Assembly (NCBI GenBank): GCA_016794365.1
Contig: JAEUKB010000100.1
Location: 124,001-188,000 of the forward strand
Direction: 5' to 3'
From: Myxococcales bacterium
GTDB lineage: Bacteria; Myxococcota_A; Polyangia; Palsa-1104; JAEUJZ01
Length of the DNA stretch: 64,000 nt
Both the position numbers and the translations under genes were made by a program. A model generated the notes under the pieces. It ran no database searches. It was not told the origin of the DNA and saw nothing but the letters and a program-made list of their open reading frames with translations. This document shows positions 16,719 through 25,069 of this stretch, in pieces (the stretch's first letter is position 1; each line of letters begins with the position of its first letter).

Positions 16719-18544
16719 ACGAACAAGCCACAACCGCTTCTGTCCTGGTGATTGGCGCGGGTCCGTCTGGAATGGTGAGCGCCCTGTGTCTCAGCGCGCG
16801 TGGCATTCCGTGCCTGCTCATCGAACGGCGTCCGCAGCCCGAGACGCATCCCAAAGCGCACGAGCTGTCGGCGCGCTCGATCGAAATCCTGCACGAGCTG
16901 GGCTTTGGCTACGACGAGCTGGCGCAAGAGGCATCTCCCGCTGAAGACGCCGCCAAGATCTTGTTCTGCGGAACGATTGGCGAAGAGTTTGGCTGCATCG
17001 ATCTGCGAGCCGGAGGCAGCGGACGCAAATACCGAGAGCACCTTGAGTCGCCGATGCCGTATCTAAACGTCTCGCAGGTCGAGCTGGAAAAGCTGCTGCG
17101 AGCGCGGGTGGAACAGAGCCCGCTGATTCGCTCGCTGCACAACCATCAGTGGGAGTCGTTTACGCAAGACTCCGACGGTGTCACCAGCGTCATCCGCGAT
17201 CGCGCAGCCGAACAGACCTTCACCGTACGCAGCCAGTACGTCATCTGTGCCGATGGCGCAGGCAGTCGCACGCGCAAAGCGCTCGGCATCACGATGCACG
17301 GACCGGACAAGCTGCTCGACGTGGTGAACGCGTACTTTCAGGCCGATCTCAGCCACGTAGTGAACACGCGCGGCAAGCTGTACTTCATCTTTTCGCCCAA
17401 AGCGCCAGGCAGTGTGCTGATCGCGCATCACGTCGAAAAGCGCTGGGTGTTTCACCTGCCGATCGCGACGCCGCACGAGCAAGTGGAAGACTACACACCC
17501 GAGGTGATGATCAAAAAGATCAAGGCGGTGCTCGGACGCGAAGACATCGACATTCAGATCTCGTCGATGAGTCACTGGCGCATGACCGCGCAGGTGGCCG
17601 ATCGCTTCCGAGACGGTCGCGTCTTTTTGGTCGGAGACGCAGCGCATCGCTTTCCACCGACGGGCGGACTCGGGATGAACTCGGGCATCGGGGATGCGCA
17701 CAACCTGGTGTGGAAGCTGGCGATGGTGTTGCAAAAACAAGCGTCTTCGTCGCTGCTCGATACCTATGAACAGGAACGGCGTCCGGTGGTTCAGAAAAAC
17801 TGTGACGAAAGCCGCCGCAACTTCGAGCGCATGAACGAGGTCGCACAAGCGTTCGGCATCGAGGTGGAAGACGCGCGCTGGGTCAATGAACAGCTCCTTC
17901 GTCCGACGATGCGCTCGCTGCCCGAAAAGCTCCGCACCTGGACCGAGCGCCAAGTGCAGCACCTGGGGGAAAGCATCCTGTCGCGCTATCACAAAGATGC
18001 AGCCGTGCGCGATCGGGTGCTGGCGGCGATTGAACATCAGCGCTCGCACTTCGATCGGATCGGGCTGGACCTGGGCTATAGCTACGAAGAAGGAGCGATC
18101 CTTTCCGACGGAACGCCCTCGCCGAACGATCATCAGGTCTCTTCCTACGTTCCTTCGACGCGGCCCGGTGCGCGCTTTCCGCACTTTTGGCTCGACGGAA
18201 ATCGCCGAACACAGAGCGTGCGCTCGGTCATCGACTACAAGTCTTCGACGATCATCTTGGGAGAGTCGTTTGGACAAAACACAGGCGAGCTAGCGGCCAC
18301 TTCTGCGCTCGCAGCGACCCTCAATGTGCGGCTGTTTCTGCTGTCGCAAGCGGACATTCCGCTGTGTCATCGCGCCGCCGTGCATACCTTCCTTCAGATC
18401 GCTCCCGATGGCGCGCTGCTGATTCGCCCCGATGGTCACGTTGCCTATCGCCAACAGCGCGGCGTTATTCCGTCGGAACACTGGCTCCGTTCGCTTCACG
18501 AACAGGTCTACCTACGCGCGCAAGACGATCCGCACATGGTGTAG
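16715..18544 (+). CDS. FAD-dependent aromatic-type monooxygenase (PheA/TfdB family)
   Basis: The 609-residue flavoprotein has the N-terminal dinucleotide motif GAGPSGMV, the second FAD block GDAAHRFPPTGGLGMNSGIGDAHNLVWKL (about residues 308-336) and a C-terminal thioredoxin-like region ending RPDGHVAYRQ. This is the layout of phenol and polyketide hydroxylases, which use NADPH and oxygen to hydroxylate aromatic rings. The GTG start has an excellent ribosome binding site (CAGGAGGTG). Upstream in-frame ATGs would run through the membrane-protein gene and are rejected. The substrate is unknown, and no aromatic degradation or polyketide genes are nearby. Confidence 0.88.
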   Translation: MNEQATTASVLVIGAGPSGMVSALCLSARGIPCLLIERRPQPETHPKAHELSARSIEILHELGFGYDELAQEASPAEDAAKILFCGTIGEEFGCIDLRAGGSGRKYREHLESPMPYLNVSQVELEKLLRARVEQSPLIRSLHNHQWESFTQDSDGVTSVIRDRAAEQTFTVRSQYVICADGAGSRTRKALGITMHGPDKLLDVVNAYFQADLSHVVNTRGKLYFIFSPKAPGSVLIAHHVEKRWVFHLPIATPHEQVEDYTPEVMIKKIKAVLGREDIDIQISSMSHWRMTAQVADRFRDGRVFLVGDAAHRFPPTGGLGMNSGIGDAHNLVWKLAMVLQKQASSSLLDTYEQERRPVVQKNCDESRRNFERMNEVAQAFGIEVEDARWVNEQLLRPTMRSLPEKLRTWTERQVQHLGESILSRYHKDAAVRDRVLAAIEHQRSHFDRIGLDLGYSYEEGAILSDGTPSPNDHQVSSYVPSTRPGARFPHFWLDGNRRTQSVRSVIDYKSSTIILGESFGQNTGELAATSALAATLNVRLFLLSQADIPLCHRAAVHTFLQIAPDGALLIRPDGHVAYRQQRGVIPSEHWLRSLHEQVYLRAQDDPHMV

Positions 18545-18554
18545 CGTACGGGCC

Positions 18555-19184
18555 ATGAGCCACGATGTCTCGCTTCGCTGTCGCTGTGGGAAAGTCACCG
18601 GACGTGTCCAGCGCGCAGCCCCTCAACATGTCAACCGCGTGATCTGTTACTGCGACGACTGCCAAGCGTTTGTCCACAAGCTCGGACGCAGCGAGCTGCT
18701 CGATTCCCAGGGCGGCAGCGACATCATCCAGATGGCTCCGTCGGCCCTGCGGTTTGATCAAGGTCTCGATCAGATCGTCGGGCTTCGGCTATCGGAACGA
18801 GGTCTTTATCGCTTCTACGCAAGCTGCTGTCACACGCCGCTTGGCAATACGGTTGGACCCAAGCTTCCGTTTGTCGGAGTCATCGCCGCGTGCTTCACAG
18901 ATGGAGCGCGCAGCCTCGACGACACCTTCGGTCCGCCGATTGGCAAGATCCTGGGACAGTATGCGCTGGGAAGTCCGCCCGCAGGATCGACTGGGATGAA
19001 TGTCCGCTTGCTGGCGCGCGTTGCGTGGCTGATGCTCGGCTGGAAGCTGCGCGGTCAGGGCTCGCCAAGTCCTTTTTTTGACAAAGACAGCCAGGCCCCA
19101 AGATATCCTGTGACTACGCTTTCCCCGACGGAACGAGCCGCGCTACGACCGCTCTGTGGACCCAGTCAGCCCGCGAAGAAATAG
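18555..19184 (+). CDS. DUF6151/GFA-like cysteine-containing protein
   Basis: This 209-residue protein begins with SLRCRCGKVTGRV and continues to VICYCDDCQAFVHKLGR, cysteine pairs like those of glutathione-dependent formaldehyde-activating (GFA) proteins, which bind zinc. A further pair occurs at ASCCHTPLGNTV. It follows the monooxygenase by 10 bp on the same strand. A possible but unproven role is handling a reactive product of that enzyme. The assignment to DUF6151 is from recall of the family pattern. Confidence 0.75.
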   Translation: MSHDVSLRCRCGKVTGRVQRAAPQHVNRVICYCDDCQAFVHKLGRSELLDSQGGSDIIQMAPSALRFDQGLDQIVGLRLSERGLYRFYASCCHTPLGNTVGPKLPFVGVIAACFTDGARSLDDTFGPPIGKILGQYALGSPPAGSTGMNVRLLARVAWLMLGWKLRGQGSPSPFFDKDSQAPRYPVTTLSPTERAALRPLCGPSQPAKK

Positions 19185-19207
19185 ACATTCAGACCCAGTG
19201 ACGCAGC

Positions 19208-19299
19208 AATAAGAGTCGTTTCATCTGCCTCTTATTGAAAGGCTCCGTTTCACGCGCTGCGATTCCGTCTATATGAAGCATTTGATCTGCTTCTTATTA
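19208..19299. repeat. Imperfect direct repeat with hairpin between convergent genes
   Basis: TTTCATCTGCCTCTTATTG at 19219-19237 recurs 62 bp later as TTTGATCTGCTTCTTATTA (19281-19299), with 16 of 19 bases identical; the second copy overlaps the amidase stop. AATAAGAG (19208-19215) also pairs with CTCTTATT (19229-19236) as an 8-bp stem. No T-run follows, so a standard intrinsic terminator is not supported, although the position between two gene ends suggests a role in transcript ends. Confidence 0.45.
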
Positions 19300-20889
19300 C
19301 TGGATCGTGGGCTTTTGGCGCGGTCTACTCTGCTGCTGAAGTGCGTACGCCGCTTGAATCAGCTTCGCTTCTTGATAAGGCCGCGCCAGCAAGATCAGAC
19401 CGACCGGAGCACCGTTCTTTTGCGTGATTCCCATCGGCATCGACAGAGAAGGCAGTCCCGTCGAAGAAGACAGCATCTGGAAGCCAAACCAGCCGCTCGG
19501 CGGTGTCCCAATCGGAAACACCGGCTGATTGGCGGCAGGATAGACCAGCAGATCGAGTCCTTCTTTGTCCAGCAGCGCGACAACTGCACGCTGCGCGGCG
19601 TCTCTTGCGGCCAGATAGGTCTTGCACGCTGCGCTGGTCGCCACCGTATCGGTCTGTGCCTGCGCGCCGTTCAAAAAAGACTTTGCGCCATCGGCGAACT
19701 TTCCAGTCGCAATCACATCGGACAGACGACGAACAGACAGGTCTGGACGCGAGCTTGCTAGGTAGGAATCAAAGCTCTGCTTAAAGTCCACCGGCATGCA
19801 CTGAAACGAAGCATCCAGCGACGCTTGCAGAGACGGAAATAGAGCACCAAACGCAGACACCTGTCGAGTCGTTGCGCCCGCTTGATTGATCTCTGACAGG
19901 GACTTGTAAAACAGATCCGACACCTCGACGCTCGGCGTCAAAAGCGGAGTCGCCAGCGGCTGAAGCAGCGCCGGATCAAAGCCAATCTTCAGACCGGACA
20001 GACCACTTGATTTCAGCACGCTGGTGTAGTTCTGACTGCCCTTGCCTTCTTGCGCTTTGTCCACGATCAGCTCGAGCACAGCCGCTGCATCTTCGACCGT
20101 TCGCGTCATCGGTCCCAACACATCTTGCTGCGAAAACAGCGGCAGCACTCCGGAAGAAGGAACCAGTCCTTGCGTCGCACGAATCGCCACAAGTCCCGTC
20201 GCACTCGCGGGCTGAACCAGCGATCCCAAGGTGTCCGTTCCCAGACCGACAATGCCCAGGCTTGCGCTGATCGCAGAGGCCGTTCCGCCACTTGATCCGT
20301 AGACCGAAAGCGTTGCGCGATAGGGATTCAGGGTCTGTCCCGTGATCGAGCTCTTGGTGTTCGTTCCGTCGAGCGCAAAGTCAGGCATGTTGCTCTTTCC
20401 CACGATCAGCGCGCCCGCCGTAAGCAGTCTCTGGACCGATTCCGCATGGGCCGGAGTGTTTCCTCCCGCAAGCGCCAGCACACCCGCAGTGGTTGGGAAT
20501 CCCGCCACGTTGATGTTGTCCTTCACCATCACGGGAACACAGTGAAAGGAGCCGCGCTGCGACAGCGGAACCTTGTCCAGCTTGTCGGCATCAGCCAGCA
20601 GGTGATCATTCCAGGTCACCGTCGCATTCAGCTTCACATCCAGCTCATCGTGAAGGAGCTGATAGCGCTCCGCCAGCTCGCGACATGACACAAAGCCGGT
20701 CTTTACCGCGCCGCGTACGTTTGCAATCGTCGCTTCCTCTGGCTCAAACGGCAAGATCGGAGCCCCGACGCCACCGCAGCCAGAAACAGCCACGCTGAGC
20801 GCACACACAGTCAGCAAGGAACGCGAAGCGGAAACAGGTGCCAAGGACGCGGAAAACAGACGACGAGCAGACAGAGTAAGCTGGGTCAT
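19297..20889 (-). CDS. Amidase-signature lipoprotein
   Basis: The protein starts with a lipoprotein signal (LLTVCALSVAVSGCGG). The Ser-cisSer-Lys triad of the amidase signature family is visible: the lysine in VMVKDNINVAGFPTTAG, a serine in GSSGGTASAIS and the nucleophile in GTDTLGSLVQPAS. The usual GGSIRxPA has become LGSLVQPA, a divergent but serine-retaining version. It has 530 residues, so extra length lies in the signal and a mid-protein insert. It should hydrolyse an amide in the periplasm or at the outer membrane. The substrate is unknown, and it is not part of the GatCAB system, which is cytosolic. Confidence 0.85.
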   Translation of the reverse strand: MTQLTLSARRLFSASLAPVSASRSLLTVCALSVAVSGCGGVGAPILPFEPEEATIANVRGAVKTGFVSCRELAERYQLLHDELDVKLNATVTWNDHLLADADKLDKVPLSQRGSFHCVPVMVKDNINVAGFPTTAGVLALAGGNTPAHAESVQRLLTAGALIVGKSNMPDFALDGTNTKSSITGQTLNPYRATLSVYGSSGGTASAISASLGIVGLGTDTLGSLVQPASATGLVAIRATQGLVPSSGVLPLFSQQDVLGPMTRTVEDAAAVLELIVDKAQEGKGSQNYTSVLKSSGLSGLKIGFDPALLQPLATPLLTPSVEVSDLFYKSLSEINQAGATTRQVSAFGALFPSLQASLDASFQCMPVDFKQSFDSYLASSRPDLSVRRLSDVIATGKFADGAKSFLNGAQAQTDTVATSAACKTYLAARDAAQRAVVALLDKEGLDLLVYPAANQPVFPIGTPPSGWFGFQMLSSSTGLPSLSMPMGITQKNGAPVGLILLARPYQEAKLIQAAYALQQQSRPRQKPTIQ

Positions 20890-21015
20890 TGCGGACTCCT
20901 AAGGTGTCTTTTGGGAAGAAGTTCCGGCCTATGCTGCGGACCGGATGCCTTCTTCAACACCGCAGGAATCGGTTTCTGTTACCGTGATGTTCCGTCGAGA
21001 AAGTCGCTTTTCTGC

Positions 21016-22035
21016 TTACTTGTTCGGTTCCGTAGTGCGATCCGGCTGCGGAGGATGAAGCAGCAGCCAGCCCGCCAGCAGGCGCAGCGCAGGCTCTGCC
21101 GGAGATCGCACAAAGTCCGCCATATACCGTCGCAGACCTCGCGGCTGACGATCTTCGGTGACTGGCTGAAGCTTCACCTTGCCCAGCTTGCCGCGCGTCT
21201 GCGCCAGCTTGATCTTGGCCACCTGCAAAGGAGCGCTCGGCAGCAAATGCAGCGTCACCACCCGACCGTCCTCATCGCCAATCGCTGGTCGCGCCCGCAC
21301 GGGAATCGACGACTCCAAGCGATCAAAGTCCAGGCTCTGGAGCGCGGACACAAGCTGCGTCTGTTCTTCCATCGTCAAGATCCGCGTCATCGACTTGGGC
21401 CGAGGCTGCCGCGCCAAGCTTCCTTCTTCCGGCGTGATCGACAGCGTGCCGTGATCGATGCGCAGAAGTCCGCCCGGATGCTTGCTGGTCGAAACGGTGA
21501 GCTGAACGGTTACTTTCGCCAGATCCTCGATGCTGCGCGGCACGTCCACAAGCGGTCGCGCGCTGCTCTTTTGGACAATCTGTCGCATCAGATCATCGAG
21601 CACGCTGGCCACCCCGCTGCCATCCGCAGACACCGGCCAGTCACTGCGCGACAGCGAGATCGCCAGCGGTACACGACCCGGAATCGAAAGCCACAGCGCG
21701 CGATCAGCGGTCAGTTCAGCATCGGGACCCGAGCGCAGGCTCGTCAAGCGGGCCGATCGCAGCCCCGATAAGAGCTGCTCTTTTTGTCCCGAGGTCAGCG
21801 TCAGCGCGGAGCCAAGCGGCTGACACGCGGCATCACAGCGCTCGACCTTGGCCACGCCCGCGTCCAGCGACAGCACCAAGCGATCCCCTTCGGCCTGACC
21901 TTTGCGCCAAGACAGCTTCAGCGTGTCCATCGTTCCCGGATCCAGCGCTTGCAGCGCATCGCTCTGCGCCTGCACAGAGCCCGACAGCCAAAGCAGCGCC
22001 CACGCAAAAACGGCGACCTTCTTTTGTACGTTCAT
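21016..22035 (-). CDS. Secreted protein of unknown function
   Basis: I do not recognise this 339-residue protein. It has a clear signal peptide (VAVFAWALLWLSGSVQA) and a repeated layout: two similar blocks each ending in a hydrophobic 'L..L' segment about regulators of serine-rich strands (KVERCDAACQPLGSALTLTSGQKEQLLSGL and GTLSITPEEGSL..RILTMEEQTQLVSALQSLDFDRLE). This suggests an internal duplication. It lies 162 bp downstream of the membrane/flavin-binding pair on the same strand and could belong with it. Confidence 0.7.
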   Translation of the reverse strand: MNVQKKVAVFAWALLWLSGSVQAQSDALQALDPGTMDTLKLSWRKGQAEGDRLVLSLDAGVAKVERCDAACQPLGSALTLTSGQKEQLLSGLRSARLTSLRSGPDAELTADRALWLSIPGRVPLAISLSRSDWPVSADGSGVASVLDDLMRQIVQKSSARPLVDVPRSIEDLAKVTVQLTVSTSKHPGGLLRIDHGTLSITPEEGSLARQPRPKSMTRILTMEEQTQLVSALQSLDFDRLESSIPVRARPAIGDEDGRVVTLHLLPSAPLQVAKIKLAQTRGKLGKVKLQPVTEDRQPRGLRRYMADFVRSPAEPALRLLAGWLLLHPPQPDRTTEPNK

Positions 22036-22066
22036 CGCGCCTGTATAACAAAGGCGCTGCGGACAA

Positions 22067-22103
22067 GGAACCGGCCACAGGTGACGGAACCGGCCACAGG
22101 TGA
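22067..22103. repeat. Tandem 18-bp repeat, two copies
   Basis: GGAACCGGCCACAGGTGA occurs at 22067-22084 and again at 22086-22103, a 19-bp period. It lies upstream of the secreted unknown gene (start 22035) and so could be in its promoter or leader. Confidence 0.6.
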
Positions 22104-22197
22104 TGGATCAAAGCATCATCACGCGCACAAATTGGGGGGGATTCCCCCGCGCAGGGATGCCACACGGCGCACCAAGCTGGCGCAGAACGGCTTGCGA

Positions 22198-22848
22198 TCA
22201 GTCCGAAAACGGCGGCGCGACTTCTTGGCTGCGCGAGCTGCGTGACTCGGGCGCCGAGTGCGTCGTCTTGGGCTTGCCTCTCCACATCACCCAGACCGGA
22301 TAGGCCGTCAGCCACAGGCACGACGCAAACAGGCCAAAGCCGCTCGCAGGAAACAGGAGCGACAGCTTCGTCGAGCCAAAGCGAATCAGCCATGGAGCCG
22401 CGATGTGCAGCAGCGCCGACAGCCACGCCAGGCTGATCCACACCATGTGGCTAAGCAGCGACGACTCGGTCATCAGAAACAGGTGCGTCAGGATCAGCAC
22501 GAACACCGGGATCGTAAAGAGGTGAAAGTGCGTGACCTCGAGCAGCTTTCGATACGGCATCGCCATCGTCAAAGACGGAGCCGCTTCATCGTCGGGCAGT
22601 GCGATCTGAGGACCAATACTTGGCTCGCCCGCGCTCGGCACAACCGCCGCCGGACCGGGATCTTTGCCGTAATAGCGATCGACGCGCTGGACATGACCGC
22701 TGCGCAGCGACGGACCGACCAGATCTTCATAAAGAAGCACCGACGACAAGATCGCCAGCAGCGACAGCCCGCAGAAGAACGTATAGATGACCTTGGCCGG
22801 ATAAGGCAGGTTCCACAGACGGAACCGAGACGAGGCAAACTGACGCAT
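22198..22848 (-). CDS. Four-helix membrane protein paired with an FMN-binding protein
   Basis: The 216-residue protein has an N-terminal membrane helix (VIYTFFCGLSLLAILSSVLLY), an external loop of about 60 residues, then three more helices. The second helix carries well-spaced histidines (VTHFHLFTIPVFVLILTHLFLM) and the third has HMVWISLAWLSALLHIAAPWL, an arrangement that could bind haem b, though this is inference. It follows the FMN-binding protein gene by 20 bp. Together they resemble membrane-plus-flavin electron-transfer pairs. The family is not identified. Confidence 0.72.
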   Translation of the reverse strand: MRQFASSRFRLWNLPYPAKVIYTFFCGLSLLAILSSVLLYEDLVGPSLRSGHVQRVDRYYGKDPGPAAVVPSAGEPSIGPQIALPDDEAAPSLTMAMPYRKLLEVTHFHLFTIPVFVLILTHLFLMTESSLLSHMVWISLAWLSALLHIAAPWLIRFGSTKLSLLFPASGFGLFASCLWLTAYPVWVMWRGKPKTTHSAPESRSSRSQEVAPPFSD

Positions 22849-22868
22849 GACTCTCCGCGCGGCAGCGC

Positions 22869-23495
22869 TTAACTCGCCGGTGTGCCCTTGGCGGTCCCGC
22901 CGACTGGCTGCTTGGACGCAGGCTTTAGCATGAGTTCGTCGAGCAGAACAAGCGCACGCCGCACACCGACCACCATCGCGCGCGAAGACACGGTTGCGCC
23001 CGACACCGCGATGACTTCTTCCCCTTCACGCAGCGGACTTTTGATGTTCTTGCCGACGAACTGACCGCGAAAGCGAGCGTCGCGAATCTCGTCGCCGTAG
23101 CGCTCGCGATAGACCATCACTTCCTGTCGCACCACCGCGCCCTGCGGAGAAAACTGCACCGCGAACGTAATCGGCAGGTGCTGGCCTTTTTCCTCGTCGA
23201 TGATCGCGTAGCCATCGATCTGCTCGCCGGTCTTGGCGATATAGATCGTGTAGTTCGGCTTGCGCAGCGCATAGCCAAGCTGCGACGCCAGCCGCGTAAG
23301 CTGTTCCGGTGTCAGATCGAAGCGCTGAAACGTCACGGCCTGACTGCGCGGAAAGAACTCGGCCAGCAGGGTGCGCGGCGTAAAGTACGACGCTTGCGCC
23401 AGCGCATTGTGCGACGAGCACAGCCCCAAAAGCAGCAGCACTGCGGCGATCGGCACGGGCCGCAGGCTTCGCAGCAAATTGAAAACGACTTTCAT
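22869..23495 (-). CDS. Secreted FMN-binding domain protein, predicted flavinylated
   Basis: A signal peptide (PIAAVLLLLGLCSSHNALA) precedes a domain ending VIAVSGATVSSRAMVVGVRRAL. The SGAT-x-S motif is the ApbE flavinylation site of the FMN_bind family, where FMN is attached to the threonine by a phosphoester bond, as in RnfG, NqrC and extracellular electron-transfer proteins. The protein has 208 residues and a proline/lysine-rich tail. It is the first gene of a pair with a membrane protein. An ApbE flavin transferase is not in the window and would have to be supplied elsewhere. Confidence 0.8.
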   Translation of the reverse strand: MKVVFNLLRSLRPVPIAAVLLLLGLCSSHNALAQASYFTPRTLLAEFFPRSQAVTFQRFDLTPEQLTRLASQLGYALRKPNYTIYIAKTGEQIDGYAIIDEEKGQHLPITFAVQFSPQGAVVRQEVMVYRERYGDEIRDARFRGQFVGKNIKSPLREGEEVIAVSGATVSSRAMVVGVRRALVLLDELMLKPASKQPVGGTAKGTPAS

Positions 23496-23682
23496 TCCAC
23501 GGTATGTCTACTACCGCGCTCGACGGTCGTCAACCGAGCTGATGAAGCACGCACGAACACTGAACTCGCGGCGCACGCTGTCCAGCACGGGACTTGTGGG
23601 GAAGCAGGTGACAGGGTGGTACGCGATGTGCTAGCCCTCCGCTCGCCAGGCAGCTTCGCCTGGATAGATCTGCGAGGAGAAA

Positions 23683-24552
23683 ATGACCAGACGACCGCTT
23701 CTGACCGCTCGCCGCCTGCTTGTCGCCGCTTCTCTTTCCCTAAGCGTGCTTACCGCTGCCTGTGGACCCGAGCTTGCCAGCGACGAGCTGGCTGGCGAAG
23801 AGTTCGCTGGCGAGAGCGAAATTCCCGCTCACGTCACACCGCAGAGCATCCCGAGCGGCTACTACAGCGCTGCCACTGGCAAGACCGGCAACGATCTACT
23901 GGTTGCGCTGTCCAGCATCGTGAGCGCTGGCACTCGCAGCTATTCCTACAGCGCCGCGCGCGACAAGATGTTTGCCGACCTGGAAGACATCGACAACGAC
24001 AACGAAGTGGACTGCGTCTACACCGGACGGATCGCCAAAGGCATCAGCAGCACGTCAAACGCCAACACGGTTCGCATGAACACCGAGCACACCTGGCCGC
24101 AGAGCCTGGGCGCTCGTGGCGTCGCACAGTCGGACATGCATCACCTGTGGGCATCGGACAATGACGCCAACAGCCGACGTGGCAACTTCCCGTTCGGTGT
24201 CGTCAAGACCGTGACCTGGACGGCTCCAAACCCTGATGGCGCACCGCCGAGCAAGCTGGGCAAAGACGCTTCGGGTCGCACCGTGTTCGAGCCGCACGAT
24301 CGCACCAAGGGCGACATCGCACGCGCGATCTTCTACTTCTATACGCGCTACTACCGCAGCCGTCCGAGCGACTTCACGCTGAGCAACTTCAACGTCGAAG
24401 AAGCCACGCTGCGAAGCTGGCACGAAGCCGATCCGCCCGACGCTGACGAAGTAAGCCGCAACGATCTGATCTTTGCGCTTCAGGGCAACCGCAACCCGTT
24501 CGTCGATCATCCCGAATTCCTCAAAGAAATCCCTGACTTTCCTGATCGCTAG
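23683..24552 (+). CDS. Secreted endonuclease I family nuclease (lipoprotein)
   Basis: This is an EndA/NucM-like nuclease. The catalytic region NTEHTWPQS...DMHHLWASDNDANSRRGNFPFG contains the conserved histidine and asparagine ligands of the beta-beta-metal fold. The ending DIARAIFYFYTRYY and WHEADPPDADEVSRNDLI...QGNRNPFVDHPE also fits. The N terminus is a lipoprotein signal (SLSVLTAACGPEL), so the 289-residue enzyme should act at the outer membrane, degrading external DNA or RNA for nutrient use. The ATG follows GAGGAGAAA. Confidence 0.92.
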   Translation: MTRRPLLTARRLLVAASLSLSVLTAACGPELASDELAGEEFAGESEIPAHVTPQSIPSGYYSAATGKTGNDLLVALSSIVSAGTRSYSYSAARDKMFADLEDIDNDNEVDCVYTGRIAKGISSTSNANTVRMNTEHTWPQSLGARGVAQSDMHHLWASDNDANSRRGNFPFGVVKTVTWTAPNPDGAPPSKLGKDASGRTVFEPHDRTKGDIARAIFYFYTRYYRSRPSDFTLSNFNVEEATLRSWHEADPPDADEVSRNDLIFALQGNRNPFVDHPEFLKEIPDFPDR

Positions 24553-24579
24553 TAATCCAGCTTGCGATAAAATGACGGC

Positions 24580-24795
24580 GTGACGCCACTTGAACCACGC
24601 CTCGTTCCCCTGGTTGAACAACTCCGCAACACCCTCATCGAGATGGAGCGGCTTCACACCCAAGCCCGCACCATCTTGGCGCAGATCGACGGCAGCGAGC
24701 CCGGTCGCGATGAAGTTCTCGCCGAGCGAGCCCGCCGCGCCGTGATGGAGCTACGCGCCAAAGTCTCTGCTGCCAAGCGATCGAACAAAGGCTAA
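24580..24795 (+). CDS. Small coiled-coil protein
   Basis: A GTG-started gene of 71 codons with heptad-like spacing (LVEQLRNTLIEMERLHTQARTILAQI) and a basic tail (AKVSAAKRSNKG). It has no recognised domain. It starts 27 bp after the nuclease stop and may be cotranscribed with it, or it may be an independent short gene. Codon use is consistent with coding, but with this length a false positive is possible. Confidence 0.5.
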   Translation: MTPLEPRLVPLVEQLRNTLIEMERLHTQARTILAQIDGSEPGRDEVLAERARRAVMELRAKVSAAKRSNKG

Positions 24796-25069
24796 CGCGC
24801 TGCGCGTACAAGCTCTGCGTGTCTTGTGCGGACGTTCCGACGCTCACGCTGCACGCAGATCGAAATCGACAAGATTTTCGGCAGCAGCACGCAATCAAAC
24901 GCGCGCGATCGCCCTCCAATGTGAGCTTTTTCAGATGCTCACAGATCCTTTGGCGCCTGCTCATCAGAACTTCCCGAGGCTGAGCCTGTTTCGATGGAGC
25001 AGCGCTGCGCAGACCGTGCGTCCACGGTTCCAACCCATGCAAAGGCCACGACAGCGTGGAAACGAAACG

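Noticed and set aside
24796..25069. Short precursor peptide gene before the six-gene operon
   Set aside because: No short frame with a ribosome binding site and a leader-like sequence could be supported; only fragments of open frame were found.
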